A stretch of DNA of 64,000 nt from Rubrivivax sp. (lineage in GTDB: Bacteria > Pseudomonadota > Gammaproteobacteria > Burkholderiales > Burkholderiaceae_C). The stretch spans positions 992,001-1,056,000 of the forward strand of contig JADJYX010000001.1 of NCBI GenBank assembly GCA_016719535.1, written 5' to 3'. How positions within the stretch are numbered: the first letter of the stretch is position 1; every line of letters starts with the position of its first letter. Below the pieces are notes generated by a model that worked only from the letters and a program-made list of their open reading frames with translations, was not told the origin of the DNA and searched no databases. Of the stretch, positions 9,160 to 17,435 are shown in pieces. A program made the position numbers and the translations under genes.

Positions 9160-10494
9160 ATGCCCTCGTTTGCCCGCATCACCCTGGCCGTAGCCCTCGC
9201 ATCGGCGATGGTCACGGTGCCGGCCTCCGCCGGCACCGTGACCGTGGTCACCTCGTTCCCGAAAGAGCTGACCCAGGCCTACAAGTCGGCCTTCGAGAAG
9301 GCCCACCCGGGCATCAGGATCGAGATCCTCAACAAGAACACGGTGCAGGGCATCGCCTATGTGCGTGAGCTGCCGGCGGGCCAGCGGCCCGATGTCTTCT
9401 GGGCCTCGGCGCCCGATGCCTTCGAGGTGCTGGCGGGCGGCAGGCTGCTGGAGCATATCGCCGGCCTGGCCAACAAGGCGGCACCGGCCAAGGTGGGTGC
9501 CTACCCGATCAACAACCCGCAGGGCCTGTACCTGGGCCAGGCGCTGGCCGGCTACGGCCTGATGTGGAACACCCGCTACATGGCGGCCAACAAGCTGCCC
9601 GCGCCCCGGCAATGGGCCGACCTGATGAAGCCGGCATATTTCGGCCACGTGGCCACCAGCTCGCCGTCGCGGTCGGGAACCACGCACCTGACGGTGGAAA
9701 CGATGCTGCAGGGCGAAGGCTGGAACAAGGGCTGGACGCAGCTGCTGCAGATCGGCGGCAACTGCGCGGCCGTCACCGAGCGCAGCTTCGGCGTGCCCGA
9801 CGGCGTCAACAACGGCCAGTTCGGCATCGGCCTGGTGATCGACTTCTTCGGCCTGGCGGGCAAATACAGCGGCTTTCCGGTCGAGTTTGTCTACCCCGAC
9901 GTGACGGCGGTGGTGCCGGCCAATATCGGCCTGGTGGCCGGCGGCAAGAATGCGGAAGAAGCGAAGAAGTTCATCGCCTATACCGTCAGCCAGGAGGGCC
10001 AGCAGCTGCTGTACGACCCGAAGATCTCGCGCCTGCCGATCCTGCCGCCCGAACAGATGGGCGGCAAGACACCCCAGGGTTACCCCAACCCCTTCGAGAT
10101 CGCCAAGCGCGCCAAGGTGCAGTTCGATTCCGACCTCTCCGAGTCGCGCTACAACGTGGTGTCGGCGCTGTTCGACCAGACCATCACCTTCCGGCTGAAG
10201 GAACTGCAGGCGGCCACCAAGGCCATCCACGCGGCCGACGCGGCGCTGGCGAAGAAGCCCAATCCCAAGGCGGCGGCGCTGCTGAAGGAGGCGCGCGATG
10301 CCGCCTTCACGCCGGTGGTCGACGCCGGCAAGGTGGCCGACAAGGAATTCCTCGCCGTCTTCGCCGCCAGCAAGAAGGACGCCGCCGTCAACAAGCGCGT
10401 GACGGCGCTGGAAGACCACTGGAATACCAGCGCGCGCCAGAACTACGAGCGCGCCCGCAGCCTGGCCGAGCAGGCCCTCGCCGCCGCACGCTGA
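9160..10494 (+). CDS. ABC transporter substrate-binding protein, iron(III)/phosphonate type
   Basis: Periplasmic binding protein that feeds the permease and ATPase encoded directly downstream. A signal peptide covers about residues 1-25. The mature protein starts T-V-T-V-V-T-S-F-P and has the bilobal fold pattern of the family of Fe(3+)-, thiamine- and 2-aminoethylphosphonate-binding proteins. At 444 residues it is roughly 100 longer than usual; the extra C-terminal part (about residues 345-444) is Ala/Lys/Glu-rich and predicted helical. The true substrate cannot be read from sequence. The permease start lies only 13 bases downstream, so the three genes form one operon. Confidence 0.88.
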   Translation: MPSFARITLAVALASAMVTVPASAGTVTVVTSFPKELTQAYKSAFEKAHPGIRIEILNKNTVQGIAYVRELPAGQRPDVFWASAPDAFEVLAGGRLLEHIAGLANKAAPAKVGAYPINNPQGLYLGQALAGYGLMWNTRYMAANKLPAPRQWADLMKPAYFGHVATSSPSRSGTTHLTVETMLQGEGWNKGWTQLLQIGGNCAAVTERSFGVPDGVNNGQFGIGLVIDFFGLAGKYSGFPVEFVYPDVTAVVPANIGLVAGGKNAEEAKKFIAYTVSQEGQQLLYDPKISRLPILPPEQMGGKTPQGYPNPFEIAKRAKVQFDSDLSESRYNVVSALFDQTITFRLKELQAATKAIHAADAALAKKPNPKAAALLKEARDAAFTPVVDAGKVADKEFLAVFAASKKDAAVNKRVTALEDHWNTSARQNYERARSLAEQALAAAR

Positions 10495-10507
10495 AGCCCG
10501 GGTCGTG

Positions 10508-12202
10508 ATGTCGACGACGCGCCCCGGCGTCTGGCTGGCTGGCGCACTGGTGCTGGCCTTCCTGCTGCTGTTCCTGGTGCTGCCGGTCGGCCGCGTGTTC
10601 TACACCGCCTTCGTCGAGGCCGACGGCACGCCCACGCTGGGCCACTTTGCCGCCTTCTTCTCGCAGAGCCTGATGAAGGAGGCCTTCTTCAACAGCCTGT
10701 ACGTGGCGGTGATGTCGGCGATCTTCGCCGCGCTGATCGCGGTGCCGCTGGCGTATTTCACGGTGCGCTTCGACTTCCGCGGCGCCCTGCTGATCCAGAC
10801 GCTGGGCGTGCTGCCGCTGATCATGCCGCCCTTCGTGGGCGCGGTGGCCATGCAGCTGATCTTCGGCCGCTCGGGCTCGGTCAACCTGCTGCTGGACGAG
10901 TGGCTGGGCTTCACGCTGCCGATCATGGAGGGGCTCAACGGCGTCATCTTCGTCGAGGCCATCCACTACTTCCCGTTCATCCTGATGAACCTGACGGTCG
11001 CGCTGCGCAACATCGACGGCGCGATGGAAGAGGCGGCGATGAACCTGGGCTGCCGCGGCTGGCGGCTGTTCTGGCGCGTGATCTTTCCGCTGGCGCTGCC
11101 GGGCTTCGTGGCCGGGGCCTCGCTGGTGTTCGTGAAGGTCTTCGACGACCTGGGCACGCCGCTGGTGCTGGGCCAGACCAACCTGCTGGCGCCGCAGGCC
11201 TACCTGCGCATCACGCAGGTCGGGCTGGAGGATCCGATGGGCTACGTCATCAGCGTCATCATGATCGTCTTCTCGATCGTGGCGATGGCGCTGTCGGCCC
11301 AGGTGCTGCGCGGCAAGGACTACGCCACCACGCAGAAAGGCGGCGGCAGCATCCAGCGCCGCGTGCTGTCGCCGCTGGGCTCGCTGATGGCCTATGGCTG
11401 GATCTTCGTCGTGCTGCTGATCGTGCTGTCGCCGCACCTGGGCGTGCTGCTGCTGAGCTTGGCCAAGGTGTGGAGCTTCTCGCCGTTGCCCGATGCCTAT
11501 ACGCTGGATCACTACGCCACCGTGTTCCAGGACTCCAGCGGCATGATCCGCAACACGCTGCTGTACTGCGGCCTGGCTGCGGGCATCGACGTCATCCTGG
11601 GCGCGACCATCGCCTACCTGATCTTCCGCACCAAGCTGCCGGCCAGGCAGTGGCTGGACTGGATCGCCACCGCGTCGCTGGCGGTGCCGGGCATCGTGCT
11701 GGCCATCGGCTACCTGCGCCTGTACAAGGGCATCACGGTGCCGGGCACCGACGTGCTGCTCACCAGCACCTGGGTGATGATCATGCTGGCCTATGCGGTG
11801 CGGCGGCTGCCCTATGCGCTGCGCAGCTGCGTGGCGGCGCTGCAGCAGCTGCACGTGTCGCTGGAAGAAGCGGCCGAGAGCCTGGGCGCCACCAAGATGC
11901 GCACCATCCGGCGGATCGTCGTGCCGCTGATGGCCGGCGGCATCCTGGCCGGCTTCGTCACCAGCTTCATCACCGCGGCGGTCGAGCTCTCGGCCACCAT
12001 CCTGCTGACCTCGGCCGAGAGCCAGGCGCCGATGAGCTACGGCATCTACCTCTACATGCAGAGCGTGGCCGGCCGCGGCCCCGGCGCCGCGCTGGGCGTG
12101 CTGGCCATCGCCGTGGTGGCCATCGGCACCTACCTCTCGCACAGGGTCGTGGAGCGCACGCAAAGCCGCTTCCAGCCCGCGGCCAAGGAATCCAGCACAT
12201 GA
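10508..12202 (+). CDS. ABC transporter permease, FbpB-like fused double-domain type
   Basis: Inner-membrane protein of 564 residues built of two binding-protein-dependent transport permease domains in tandem (about residues 60-270 and 340-550), each with an EAA-type loop: E-E-A-A-M-N-L-G in the first half and E-E-A-A-E-S-L-G in the second. A single chain thus supplies both halves of the channel, as in the FbpB/AfuB class. The ATG at 10508 is one codon inside an equally possible GTG at 10505. Its stop overlaps the ATPase start in an ATGA, indicating translational coupling. Confidence 0.92.
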   Translation: MSTTRPGVWLAGALVLAFLLLFLVLPVGRVFYTAFVEADGTPTLGHFAAFFSQSLMKEAFFNSLYVAVMSAIFAALIAVPLAYFTVRFDFRGALLIQTLGVLPLIMPPFVGAVAMQLIFGRSGSVNLLLDEWLGFTLPIMEGLNGVIFVEAIHYFPFILMNLTVALRNIDGAMEEAAMNLGCRGWRLFWRVIFPLALPGFVAGASLVFVKVFDDLGTPLVLGQTNLLAPQAYLRITQVGLEDPMGYVISVIMIVFSIVAMALSAQVLRGKDYATTQKGGGSIQRRVLSPLGSLMAYGWIFVVLLIVLSPHLGVLLLSLAKVWSFSPLPDAYTLDHYATVFQDSSGMIRNTLLYCGLAAGIDVILGATIAYLIFRTKLPARQWLDWIATASLAVPGIVLAIGYLRLYKGITVPGTDVLLTSTWVMIMLAYAVRRLPYALRSCVAALQQLHVSLEEAAESLGATKMRTIRRIVVPLMAGGILAGFVTSFITAAVELSATILLTSAESQAPMSYGIYLYMQSVAGRGPGAALGVLAIAVVAIGTYLSHRVVERTQSRFQPAAKESST

Positions 12203-13284
12203 AAAAGGTCAGCGTGCAGTGCCGCCACGTGCGGCTGTCCTATGGCGCCACCGAGGTGCTGAAGGATGTCGACCTCGACATCGAGCCGGGCGAGTTCTTC
12301 GCGCTGCTCGGGCCCTCGGGATCGGGCAAGAGCACGCTGCTGCGATTGATCGCTGGCTTCAACCGGCAGGACAGCGGCGAGCTGCTGATCGACGGCGTGG
12401 ACATCTCGGCCAAGGCGCCGTGGGAGCGCAACATCGGCATGGTGTTCCAGAGCTATGCGCTGTGGCCGCATCTCACGGTGTGGGACAACGTGGCCTTCGG
12501 CCTGGTGGAGCGCAGGGTCGACAAGGCGACGATCAAGCAGAAGGTGGGCGCGGCGCTGGAACTGGTGGGCCTGTCGGCCTTTGCGCAGCGTCGGCCCAAC
12601 CAGCTCTCGGGTGGCCAGCAGCAGCGCGTGGCGCTGGCGCGCACCATCGTCATCGAGCCGCAGGTGCTGCTGCTCGACGAGCCGCTGAGCAACCTGGACA
12701 AGACGCTGCGCGTGCAGATGCGCCAGGAGCTGCTGGCCATGCAGCGCCGCCTGGGCCTGACGACGATCTTCGTCACCCACGACCAGGAAGAGGCCATGAG
12801 CACCGCCGACCGCATGGCGGTGCTGGACCACGGCGTGGTGCAGCAGGTGGGCGCGCCGGCCGCGCTGTACGACCAACCGGTGAATGCCTTCGTCGCCAAC
12901 TTCGTCGGCACCATGAACCTGCTGCCCGGGCGCGTGCGCGCGCGCCGCGGCGACGGCATCACGCTGGACGTCGAGGGCGTGGGCGAACTGCAGTTGGCGC
13001 CCGCCGCCGAGGCGCCCGCGGGCGACCGGCTGATGCTCAGCTTCCGCCCGCATTCGCTGCGCATGGACCATGCCGACGCCGCACGCGATGCGCGCCATGT
13101 GTGGATGCCGGGCACGGTGGAGGCGAGCGAATTTCTCGGCGAGTTCACGCGCTACCGCGTGCGCGTGGGGTCGCAGAGCCTGGCGGTGGACCAGGCCCAT
13201 CGCGTGGGCGCGAGCACCTTGCCGGTCGGCGCTGCGGTGAGCCTGGGGCTCGAGCCGTCGCAGGTGCGGTTGCTGGCGGCCTGA
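12199..13284 (+). CDS. ABC transporter ATP-binding protein, FbpC/PotA-like
   Basis: Energises the importer encoded by the two preceding genes. It has 361 residues. The Walker A motif GPSGSGKS is at 38-45, the signature LSGGQ at 136-140, the Walker B aspartate is D160 in LLLDEP, and the H-loop histidine is in FVTHDQEEA. The C-terminal 110 residues form a TOBE-like regulatory domain. The neighbouring binding protein makes iron(III) or a phosphonate the best substrate guesses. It is the last gene of the operon; the next gene is on the opposite strand. Confidence 0.93.
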   Translation: MKKVSVQCRHVRLSYGATEVLKDVDLDIEPGEFFALLGPSGSGKSTLLRLIAGFNRQDSGELLIDGVDISAKAPWERNIGMVFQSYALWPHLTVWDNVAFGLVERRVDKATIKQKVGAALELVGLSAFAQRRPNQLSGGQQQRVALARTIVIEPQVLLLDEPLSNLDKTLRVQMRQELLAMQRRLGLTTIFVTHDQEEAMSTADRMAVLDHGVVQQVGAPAALYDQPVNAFVANFVGTMNLLPGRVRARRGDGITLDVEGVGELQLAPAAEAPAGDRLMLSFRPHSLRMDHADAARDARHVWMPGTVEASEFLGEFTRYRVRVGSQSLAVDQAHRVGASTLPVGAAVSLGLEPSQVRLLAA

Positions 13285-13312
13285 CGCGGCCGCGGCCCGC
13301 GCGCCGCGCTTT

Positions 13313-13921
13313 TCAGCCGCCGGACTGCGCCAGCGCCCAGGCGATGGCGTCGTCGAGCCGGTCGTCGCCCCAGAAGACCTCGCTGCCGTGGACGAAGCTC
13401 GGCGAGCCGAAGAGGCCCAGGGCGCGCGCGCGGTCGGTCTGGCGCGCATAGTCGGCGCGCACGGCGTCGCCGTCGGCGGCCTCGAGGCAGGCCGCGGCAT
13501 CGCGGCCCAGGCCGGCGAGGATGCGCGCCAGCACCTCGGGCCGGCCCGGGTCCTGCTTGTCGAGAAACCATGCGCGGTAGGCCGCGCGCGTGAAGTCCGG
13601 GCACCAGCCCTGCATCGCGGCCAGCGTGGCCACGCGGTTGGCGCGCTCGTCGGCGTCGATCGGGTAGGGCGCGATGCCGTCGAACGGCACGCCGAAGCGG
13701 CGCGCGCGCCGTTCGAGGTCGCGCCACATGTAGGCCGTCTTCACGGGCTTGCCGGCGAACGGGATGTTGTTCTGCTCGCGCATCAGCGTGCGCACGCTGA
13801 ACGGGCGCCAGACCAGCGCCACGCCCGCCTCGCGCGCGAGCGCTTCGGCGCGGTGCACCGACAGGTGCGAGTAGGTGCTGCCGATGAAGAAGAAGAACTC
13901 GAGCGTCGGTTCGCTGGCCAT
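13313..13921 (-). CDS. 2-hydroxychromene-2-carboxylate isomerase family (DsbA/kappa-GST fold)
   Basis: A 202-residue thioredoxin-fold protein. Its N-terminal strand is followed by F-I-G-S-T-Y-S-H, where the active serine of this isomerase group sits in place of the CXXC cysteine of DsbA, and the conserved loop GSPSFV is near residue 172. The characterised member, NahD, is a glutathione-dependent isomerase in naphthalene degradation. No other aromatic-degradation gene is nearby, so the substrate here is likely different. It is the last of four leftward genes; a 63-base gap with 10-bp tandem repeats separates it from the HIT gene. Confidence 0.82.
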   Translation of the reverse strand: MASEPTLEFFFFIGSTYSHLSVHRAEALAREAGVALVWRPFSVRTLMREQNNIPFAGKPVKTAYMWRDLERRARRFGVPFDGIAPYPIDADERANRVATLAAMQGWCPDFTRAAYRAWFLDKQDPGRPEVLARILAGLGRDAAACLEAADGDAVRADYARQTDRARALGLFGSPSFVHGSEVFWGDDRLDDAIAWALAQSGG

Positions 13922-13940
13922 CGTCGACTCCTCGGGGTGC

Positions 13941-13980
13941 GTCGGTCCGGATCGGTCCGGATCGGCCCGGATGGGCCCGT
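13941..13980. repeat. four imperfect 10-bp tandem repeats
   Basis: Units with the consensus ATCGGTCCGG run 13941-13950, 13951-13960, 13961-13970 and 13971-13980; the first starts with G, the last two drift. They fill most of the gap between the HIT gene and the isomerase gene. This is probably replication slippage in an intergenic spacer; no function is evident. Confidence 0.65.
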
Positions 13981-13984
13981 GCGC

Positions 13985-14386
13985 CTAGAGCTGCAGCCGC
14001 GCCGCCAGCGCGCGCAGCCGTTCGATGCCCGGCTCCTTGCGCGGCCAGGTCAGCTCGACGCCGTCGCCGGCATGGCGCGGCAGCACATGCAGGTGCAGGT
14101 GCGGCACGGTCTGCCAGCCGGCGGGCTTGTTGGCCTGCAGCACGGTGATGCCTGCAGGCGCAAAGGCCGCCTGCACGGCGCGCGCGATGCGGTGCGCCGC
14201 GCGCATCAGCGCGGCGGCCTCGTCCTCGGTGCAGTCGAGCAGGGTCTCGCGCGGCGCCCTGGTGGCGACGATCACATGGCCGTCGTTGACCTGTCCGGCG
14301 TCCATGAAGGCGAAGACGAGCTCGTCCTCGTAGACCTTGGCGCAGGGCAGTTCGCCGCCGAGCAGGCGCTCGAAGACCGTGGGCAT
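13985..14386 (-). CDS. HIT-family nucleotide hydrolase/transferase
   Basis: A 133-residue histidine-triad protein of the Hint/FHIT superfamily, acting on nucleotide phosphoramidates or dinucleoside polyphosphates in the cytoplasm. The triad H96, H98 and H100 in HLHLHVLP is intact, and the N-terminal G-E-L-P-C-A-K-V-Y-E-D block is typical. Exact substrate unknown. It starts 16 bases after the stop of the preceding gene in the same leftward series, suggesting one transcript. Confidence 0.9.
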   Translation of the reverse strand: MPTVFERLLGGELPCAKVYEDELVFAFMDAGQVNDGHVIVATRAPRETLLDCTEDEAAALMRAAHRIARAVQAAFAPAGITVLQANKPAGWQTVPHLHLHVLPRHAGDGVELTWPRKEPGIERLRALAARLQL

Positions 14387-14402
14387 CGGGTCGAGCGGTC
14401 GA

Positions 14403-14783
14403 TCAGGTCGGCGTCGGCACGCCGTTCATGCGGTCGTACTTGAGGAAGTACTTGCGCGCCATCGCCACCAGCTGGTTCTCGCTCGGATGGTCCACCACCT
14501 CGTAGGCGACCACCTGCGGGGCCAGCGCGGCGCGGTGCTTTTCGACATAGTGCTGGAAGTCGGCGATGCCGGTCTTGGGGCCGACCACCAGCACCTCGTT
14601 GATGCCGGTCAGCACGTCGCAGACCTGGCCGAAGAATTCGTGCTCGGTGCGCACGGTGCTGCCGTGGTACGCGGTGTGGTGGCTGTGTGCCTTGACCTTC
14701 TGCGCCTGCACGTGTTCGGCGTCGAACTGCAGCACCTGGGCGGTCTTGTGGTCGATCCAGACCACGGCATGAAACATCGTCAT
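14403..14783 (-). CDS. eRF1-domain-like 'translational machinery' protein
   Basis: A small cytoplasmic protein of 126 residues. The opening F-H-A-V-V-W-I-D-H-K-T-A and the later E-V-L-V-V-G-P-K-T-G-I block resemble a small family annotated in betaproteobacteria as translational machinery protein, related to the middle domain of the release factor eRF1. No experimental role is known to me. Two ATG codons, at 14783 and 14777, are possible; the first is used. It lies between the DksA-type and HIT genes in a leftward group. Confidence 0.6.
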   Translation of the reverse strand: MTMFHAVVWIDHKTAQVLQFDAEHVQAQKVKAHSHHTAYHGSTVRTEHEFFGQVCDVLTGINEVLVVGPKTGIADFQHYVEKHRAALAPQVVAYEVVDHPSENQLVAMARKYFLKYDRMNGVPTPT

Positions 14784-14830
14784 CGTTGCTGTCCTCGCAA
14801 GGGTTGTGGAAATCGGGGGTGAGCGGTTGG

Positions 14831-15208
14831 TCAGGAACGCGGCCGGCCCTCGCGCCTGGTTTCGCAGGCCACGCAGCGCAGCGCCCAGGGCTCGACCTTC
14901 AGGCGGTCGAAGGGGATGTCGGCCTCGCAATCGGTGCACACGCCGTAGCTGCCGCCCTGGAGCCGGCGCAGCGCCTCGCTGACGGCACCGAGCTCGCGCG
15001 TCTCGAGGTCGGTCAGCGCCATGTCGAGCTCGCGCTCGGGCTCGCGCTGCGGCGCATCGTCGCTGTCCTGCAGCAGCACTTCGCGCGTGTGCTCGGCGCG
15101 CGACAGGCCCTGCGTGTGCTCGGCCAGGCGCTTGTCCAGCTGGTGCTGGCGCTGCACGAGCTCGGCTTCGAGCAAGGCCTTCTGTCCAGCGGTGAGGTGG
15201 TTGCTCAT
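14831..15208 (-). CDS. TraR/DksA-type zinc-finger protein
   Basis: A 125-residue protein with an N-terminal coiled-coil helical pair (about residues 8-85) and a C-terminal four-cysteine zinc finger, C91 and C94 with C112 and C115. DksA-like proteins bind the secondary channel of RNA polymerase and adjust transcription with ppGpp. This one is shorter than E. coli DksA (151 residues), and the acidic tip between the helices (D-S-D-D) is present, so a paralogue is likelier than the housekeeping dksA. Start at 15208 follows a GAAGGAA ribosome site; an in-frame upstream ATG at 15259 lacks one. Confidence 0.85.
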   Translation of the reverse strand: MSNHLTAGQKALLEAELVQRQHQLDKRLAEHTQGLSRAEHTREVLLQDSDDAPQREPERELDMALTDLETRELGAVSEALRRLQGGSYGVCTDCEADIPFDRLKVEPWALRCVACETRREGRPRS

Positions 15209-15342
15209 GCGTTCCTTCGGGGTTGGCCGGCGGCGGATCTGCCGCCATGGCTTCATCATGCGCCGAGGCTGACCCTGCGGGCTTGAGATCCATCAAGTCC
15301 GATGACAAACACCGGGGGGCACTGCCTACAATCCCGGCCCCA

Positions 15343-16563
15343 ATGCCCGAGCCCGCGATGCCCCTGCAGTGCGATGTCGCCGTCATCGGTGCCGGCCCGG
15401 CCGGCAGTGCCGCGGCCTGGCAGCTGGCGCGCCGCGGGCTGGACGTGGTGCTGGCCGACCAGCATGTCTTTCCGCGCGACAAGGTCTGCGGCGACGGCCT
15501 GATTCCCGATGCCCATGCCGCGCTGCGCCGCATCGGCGTGCTCGACGAGGTGATGGCGCACGCGCGCCGGGTGCAGCAGGTGCGCTGCACCGGCCCGCGC
15601 GGCGGCCAGGTCGACGTGCCGGGCACGCTGGCGGTGCTGCCGCGGCTGCAGCTCGACCCTATCCTCGTGCGCGCGGCCGCACGGGCCGGCGCGCGGCTGC
15701 TGATGCCGGCGCGTTTCGAGGCGCCCGTGCTCGAAGGCGACCGCGTCACCGGCGTGCGCCTGCGCATGGGCGAGGCGACGCACGAGCTGGCGGCGCGCTG
15801 GGTCGTGCTGGCCACCGGCGCCGTGCCGCAGGGCCTGATGGCCGCCGGGATGTGCGAGCGCCGCACGCCCAGCGGCGTGGCCTTGCGCGGCTATGTGAAG
15901 AACGAGGCCATGGCCGGCCGCATCACCGCGCTGGAGATCTTCTGGCACCGCCGGCTGGCCGGTGGCTACGGCTGGATCTTTCCGGCGCCCGGCGGCATCT
16001 TCAACATCGGCACCGGGCTGACCGGCAGCCATGCGGTCGAGCGCGCCGATGGCGGCTTGCGCATGCAGGACGTCAACCTGCGGACCATGTTCGACGCCTT
16101 CTGCGAGGTCTATGCGCCGGCCGGCGAGCTGATGCGCGGCGGCACGCTGCAAGGCGAGCTGAAGGGTGCGCCGCTGCGCTGCTCGCTCGGCGGTGCGCGC
16201 TGGTCGCGCCCCGGGCTGCTGGTCACCGGCGAGGCCGCCGGCAGCACCTATGCCTTCACCGGCGAGGGCATCGGCAAGGCGCTGGAGACCGGCCTGCTGG
16301 CTGCCGAGGCCATCGACCCGGCGCAGCCCGACGAGGCGGTGCGCCAGCGCTACGAGGCGTCGCTGCGCGCGCTGTTGCCGCGCTTCGGCCTCTACGAGAA
16401 GGCCGCGCATGTCAACCACCGGCCCTGGCTGACCGACCTGGTGATCTGGCGCGCGCGGCGCAGCCCCCGCATCCTGCGCCGCATGAGCGGCGTGCTGGAG
16501 GAGACGCAGAACCCGGGCCGGCTGCTGAGCTGGCGCGGCATCACCCGGCTGATGTTCGAATAG
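15343..16563 (+). CDS. geranylgeranyl reductase-family FAD-dependent oxidoreductase
   Basis: A 406-residue flavoprotein. The dinucleotide-binding motif GAGPAG is at residues 16-21, and the family block K-V-C-G-D-G-L follows at about residue 48. A second FAD block T-G-E-A-A-G lies near residue 298. Homologues reduce geranylgeranyl groups in chlorophyll and archaeal lipid synthesis, but many bacterial members act on other isoprenoids or unknown substrates, and no pigment genes are in the window. ATG 15343 and ATG 15358 are both possible starts. It is divergent from the DksA-like gene and 11 bases ahead of the amidotransferase gene. Confidence 0.82.
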   Translation: MPEPAMPLQCDVAVIGAGPAGSAAAWQLARRGLDVVLADQHVFPRDKVCGDGLIPDAHAALRRIGVLDEVMAHARRVQQVRCTGPRGGQVDVPGTLAVLPRLQLDPILVRAAARAGARLLMPARFEAPVLEGDRVTGVRLRMGEATHELAARWVVLATGAVPQGLMAAGMCERRTPSGVALRGYVKNEAMAGRITALEIFWHRRLAGGYGWIFPAPGGIFNIGTGLTGSHAVERADGGLRMQDVNLRTMFDAFCEVYAPAGELMRGGTLQGELKGAPLRCSLGGARWSRPGLLVTGEAAGSTYAFTGEGIGKALETGLLAAEAIDPAQPDEAVRQRYEASLRALLPRFGLYEKAAHVNHRPWLTDLVIWRARRSPRILRRMSGVLEETQNPGRLLSWRGITRLMFE

Positions 16564-16574
16564 GCCGCACCATC

Positions 16575-17342
16575 ATGTGCCAGCTGCTGGGCATGAACGC
16601 CAACACGCCGACCGACGTGATGTTCAGCTTCACCGGCCTGGCCACGCGCGCCGACGAGCACAAGGACGGCTTCGGCATCGCCTTCTTCGAGGACAAGGGC
16701 CTGCGCCACTTCATCGACGACCGCAGCGCGCGCGAATCGCCGGTGGCCGATCTGGTCAGACGTTATCCGATCCGCAGCGACAACGTCATCGCCCACATCC
16801 GCAAGGCCACGCAGGGCCGCATCGCGCTGGAGAATACCCACCCCTTCGTGCGCGAGCTCTGGGGGCGCTACTGGGTGTTCGCGCACAACGGCAACCTCGA
16901 GGGCTTTGCGCCGCGGCTGCACGGCGCCTTCCGGCCGGTGGGCGATACCGACAGCGAGCGCGCCTTCTGCTGGCTGATGCAGGAGCTGGCCAAGGCCCAC
17001 GCCGGCGTGCCCGGCATCGACGAGCTCAGCTGCACGCTGCGCGAGCTGCTGCCGCAACTGGCGCGGCACGGCAGCTTCAACCTGCTGCTGAGCAACGGCC
17101 AGGCGCTGTGGGCGCATGCGACGACCAAGCTGTGGTCGCTGCAGCGCCAGCATCCCTTCGGCGCCGCGACGCTGGCCGACGCGGACCTGAGCGTCGACTT
17201 CGCGGCGCTCACTTCACCCACCGACCGCGTGGCCATCGTCGCCACCGAGCCGCTGACCACCGGCGAGGCCTGGTCGCCCTTCGCGCCGGGCGAGCTGCGC
17301 GTCTTCGTGCACGGCGCCCGGCGACTCCCCGCCGCGGCCTGA
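16575..17342 (+). CDS. class II glutamine amidotransferase (YafJ type)
   Basis: A 255-residue N-terminal-nucleophile glutamine amidotransferase domain. Cys2 (M-C-Q-L-L-G-M) would be exposed as the catalytic nucleophile once Met is removed. Conserved blocks include D-G-F-G-I-A, H-I-R-K-A-T and F-A-H-N-G-N-L, which shape the glutamine pocket. There is no fused synthase domain, so the acceptor of the ammonia is unknown. It starts 11 bases after the flavoprotein gene, suggesting co-transcription. Confidence 0.88.
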   Translation: MCQLLGMNANTPTDVMFSFTGLATRADEHKDGFGIAFFEDKGLRHFIDDRSARESPVADLVRRYPIRSDNVIAHIRKATQGRIALENTHPFVRELWGRYWVFAHNGNLEGFAPRLHGAFRPVGDTDSERAFCWLMQELAKAHAGVPGIDELSCTLRELLPQLARHGSFNLLLSNGQALWAHATTKLWSLQRQHPFGAATLADADLSVDFAALTSPTDRVAIVATEPLTTGEAWSPFAPGELRVFVHGARRLPAAA

Positions 17343-17435
17343 CCGCACCCGCGTTCGCAGGGTGCACCGGGTGACGACCCGGCAGGCGCCGGCTTCACAA
17401 TCGCAGGCTTCGTCGTACCCCACTGCAGCCGTCGC

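Noticed and set aside
13313..13921. Naming the isomerase nahD
   Set aside because: No aromatic-degradation genes are adjacent, and the family includes many proteins with other or unknown substrates.
15343..16563. Bacteriochlorophyll geranylgeranyl reductase (bchP) as the identity of the flavoprotein
   Set aside because: The family fit is general only and no photosynthesis or carotenoid genes are in the window.
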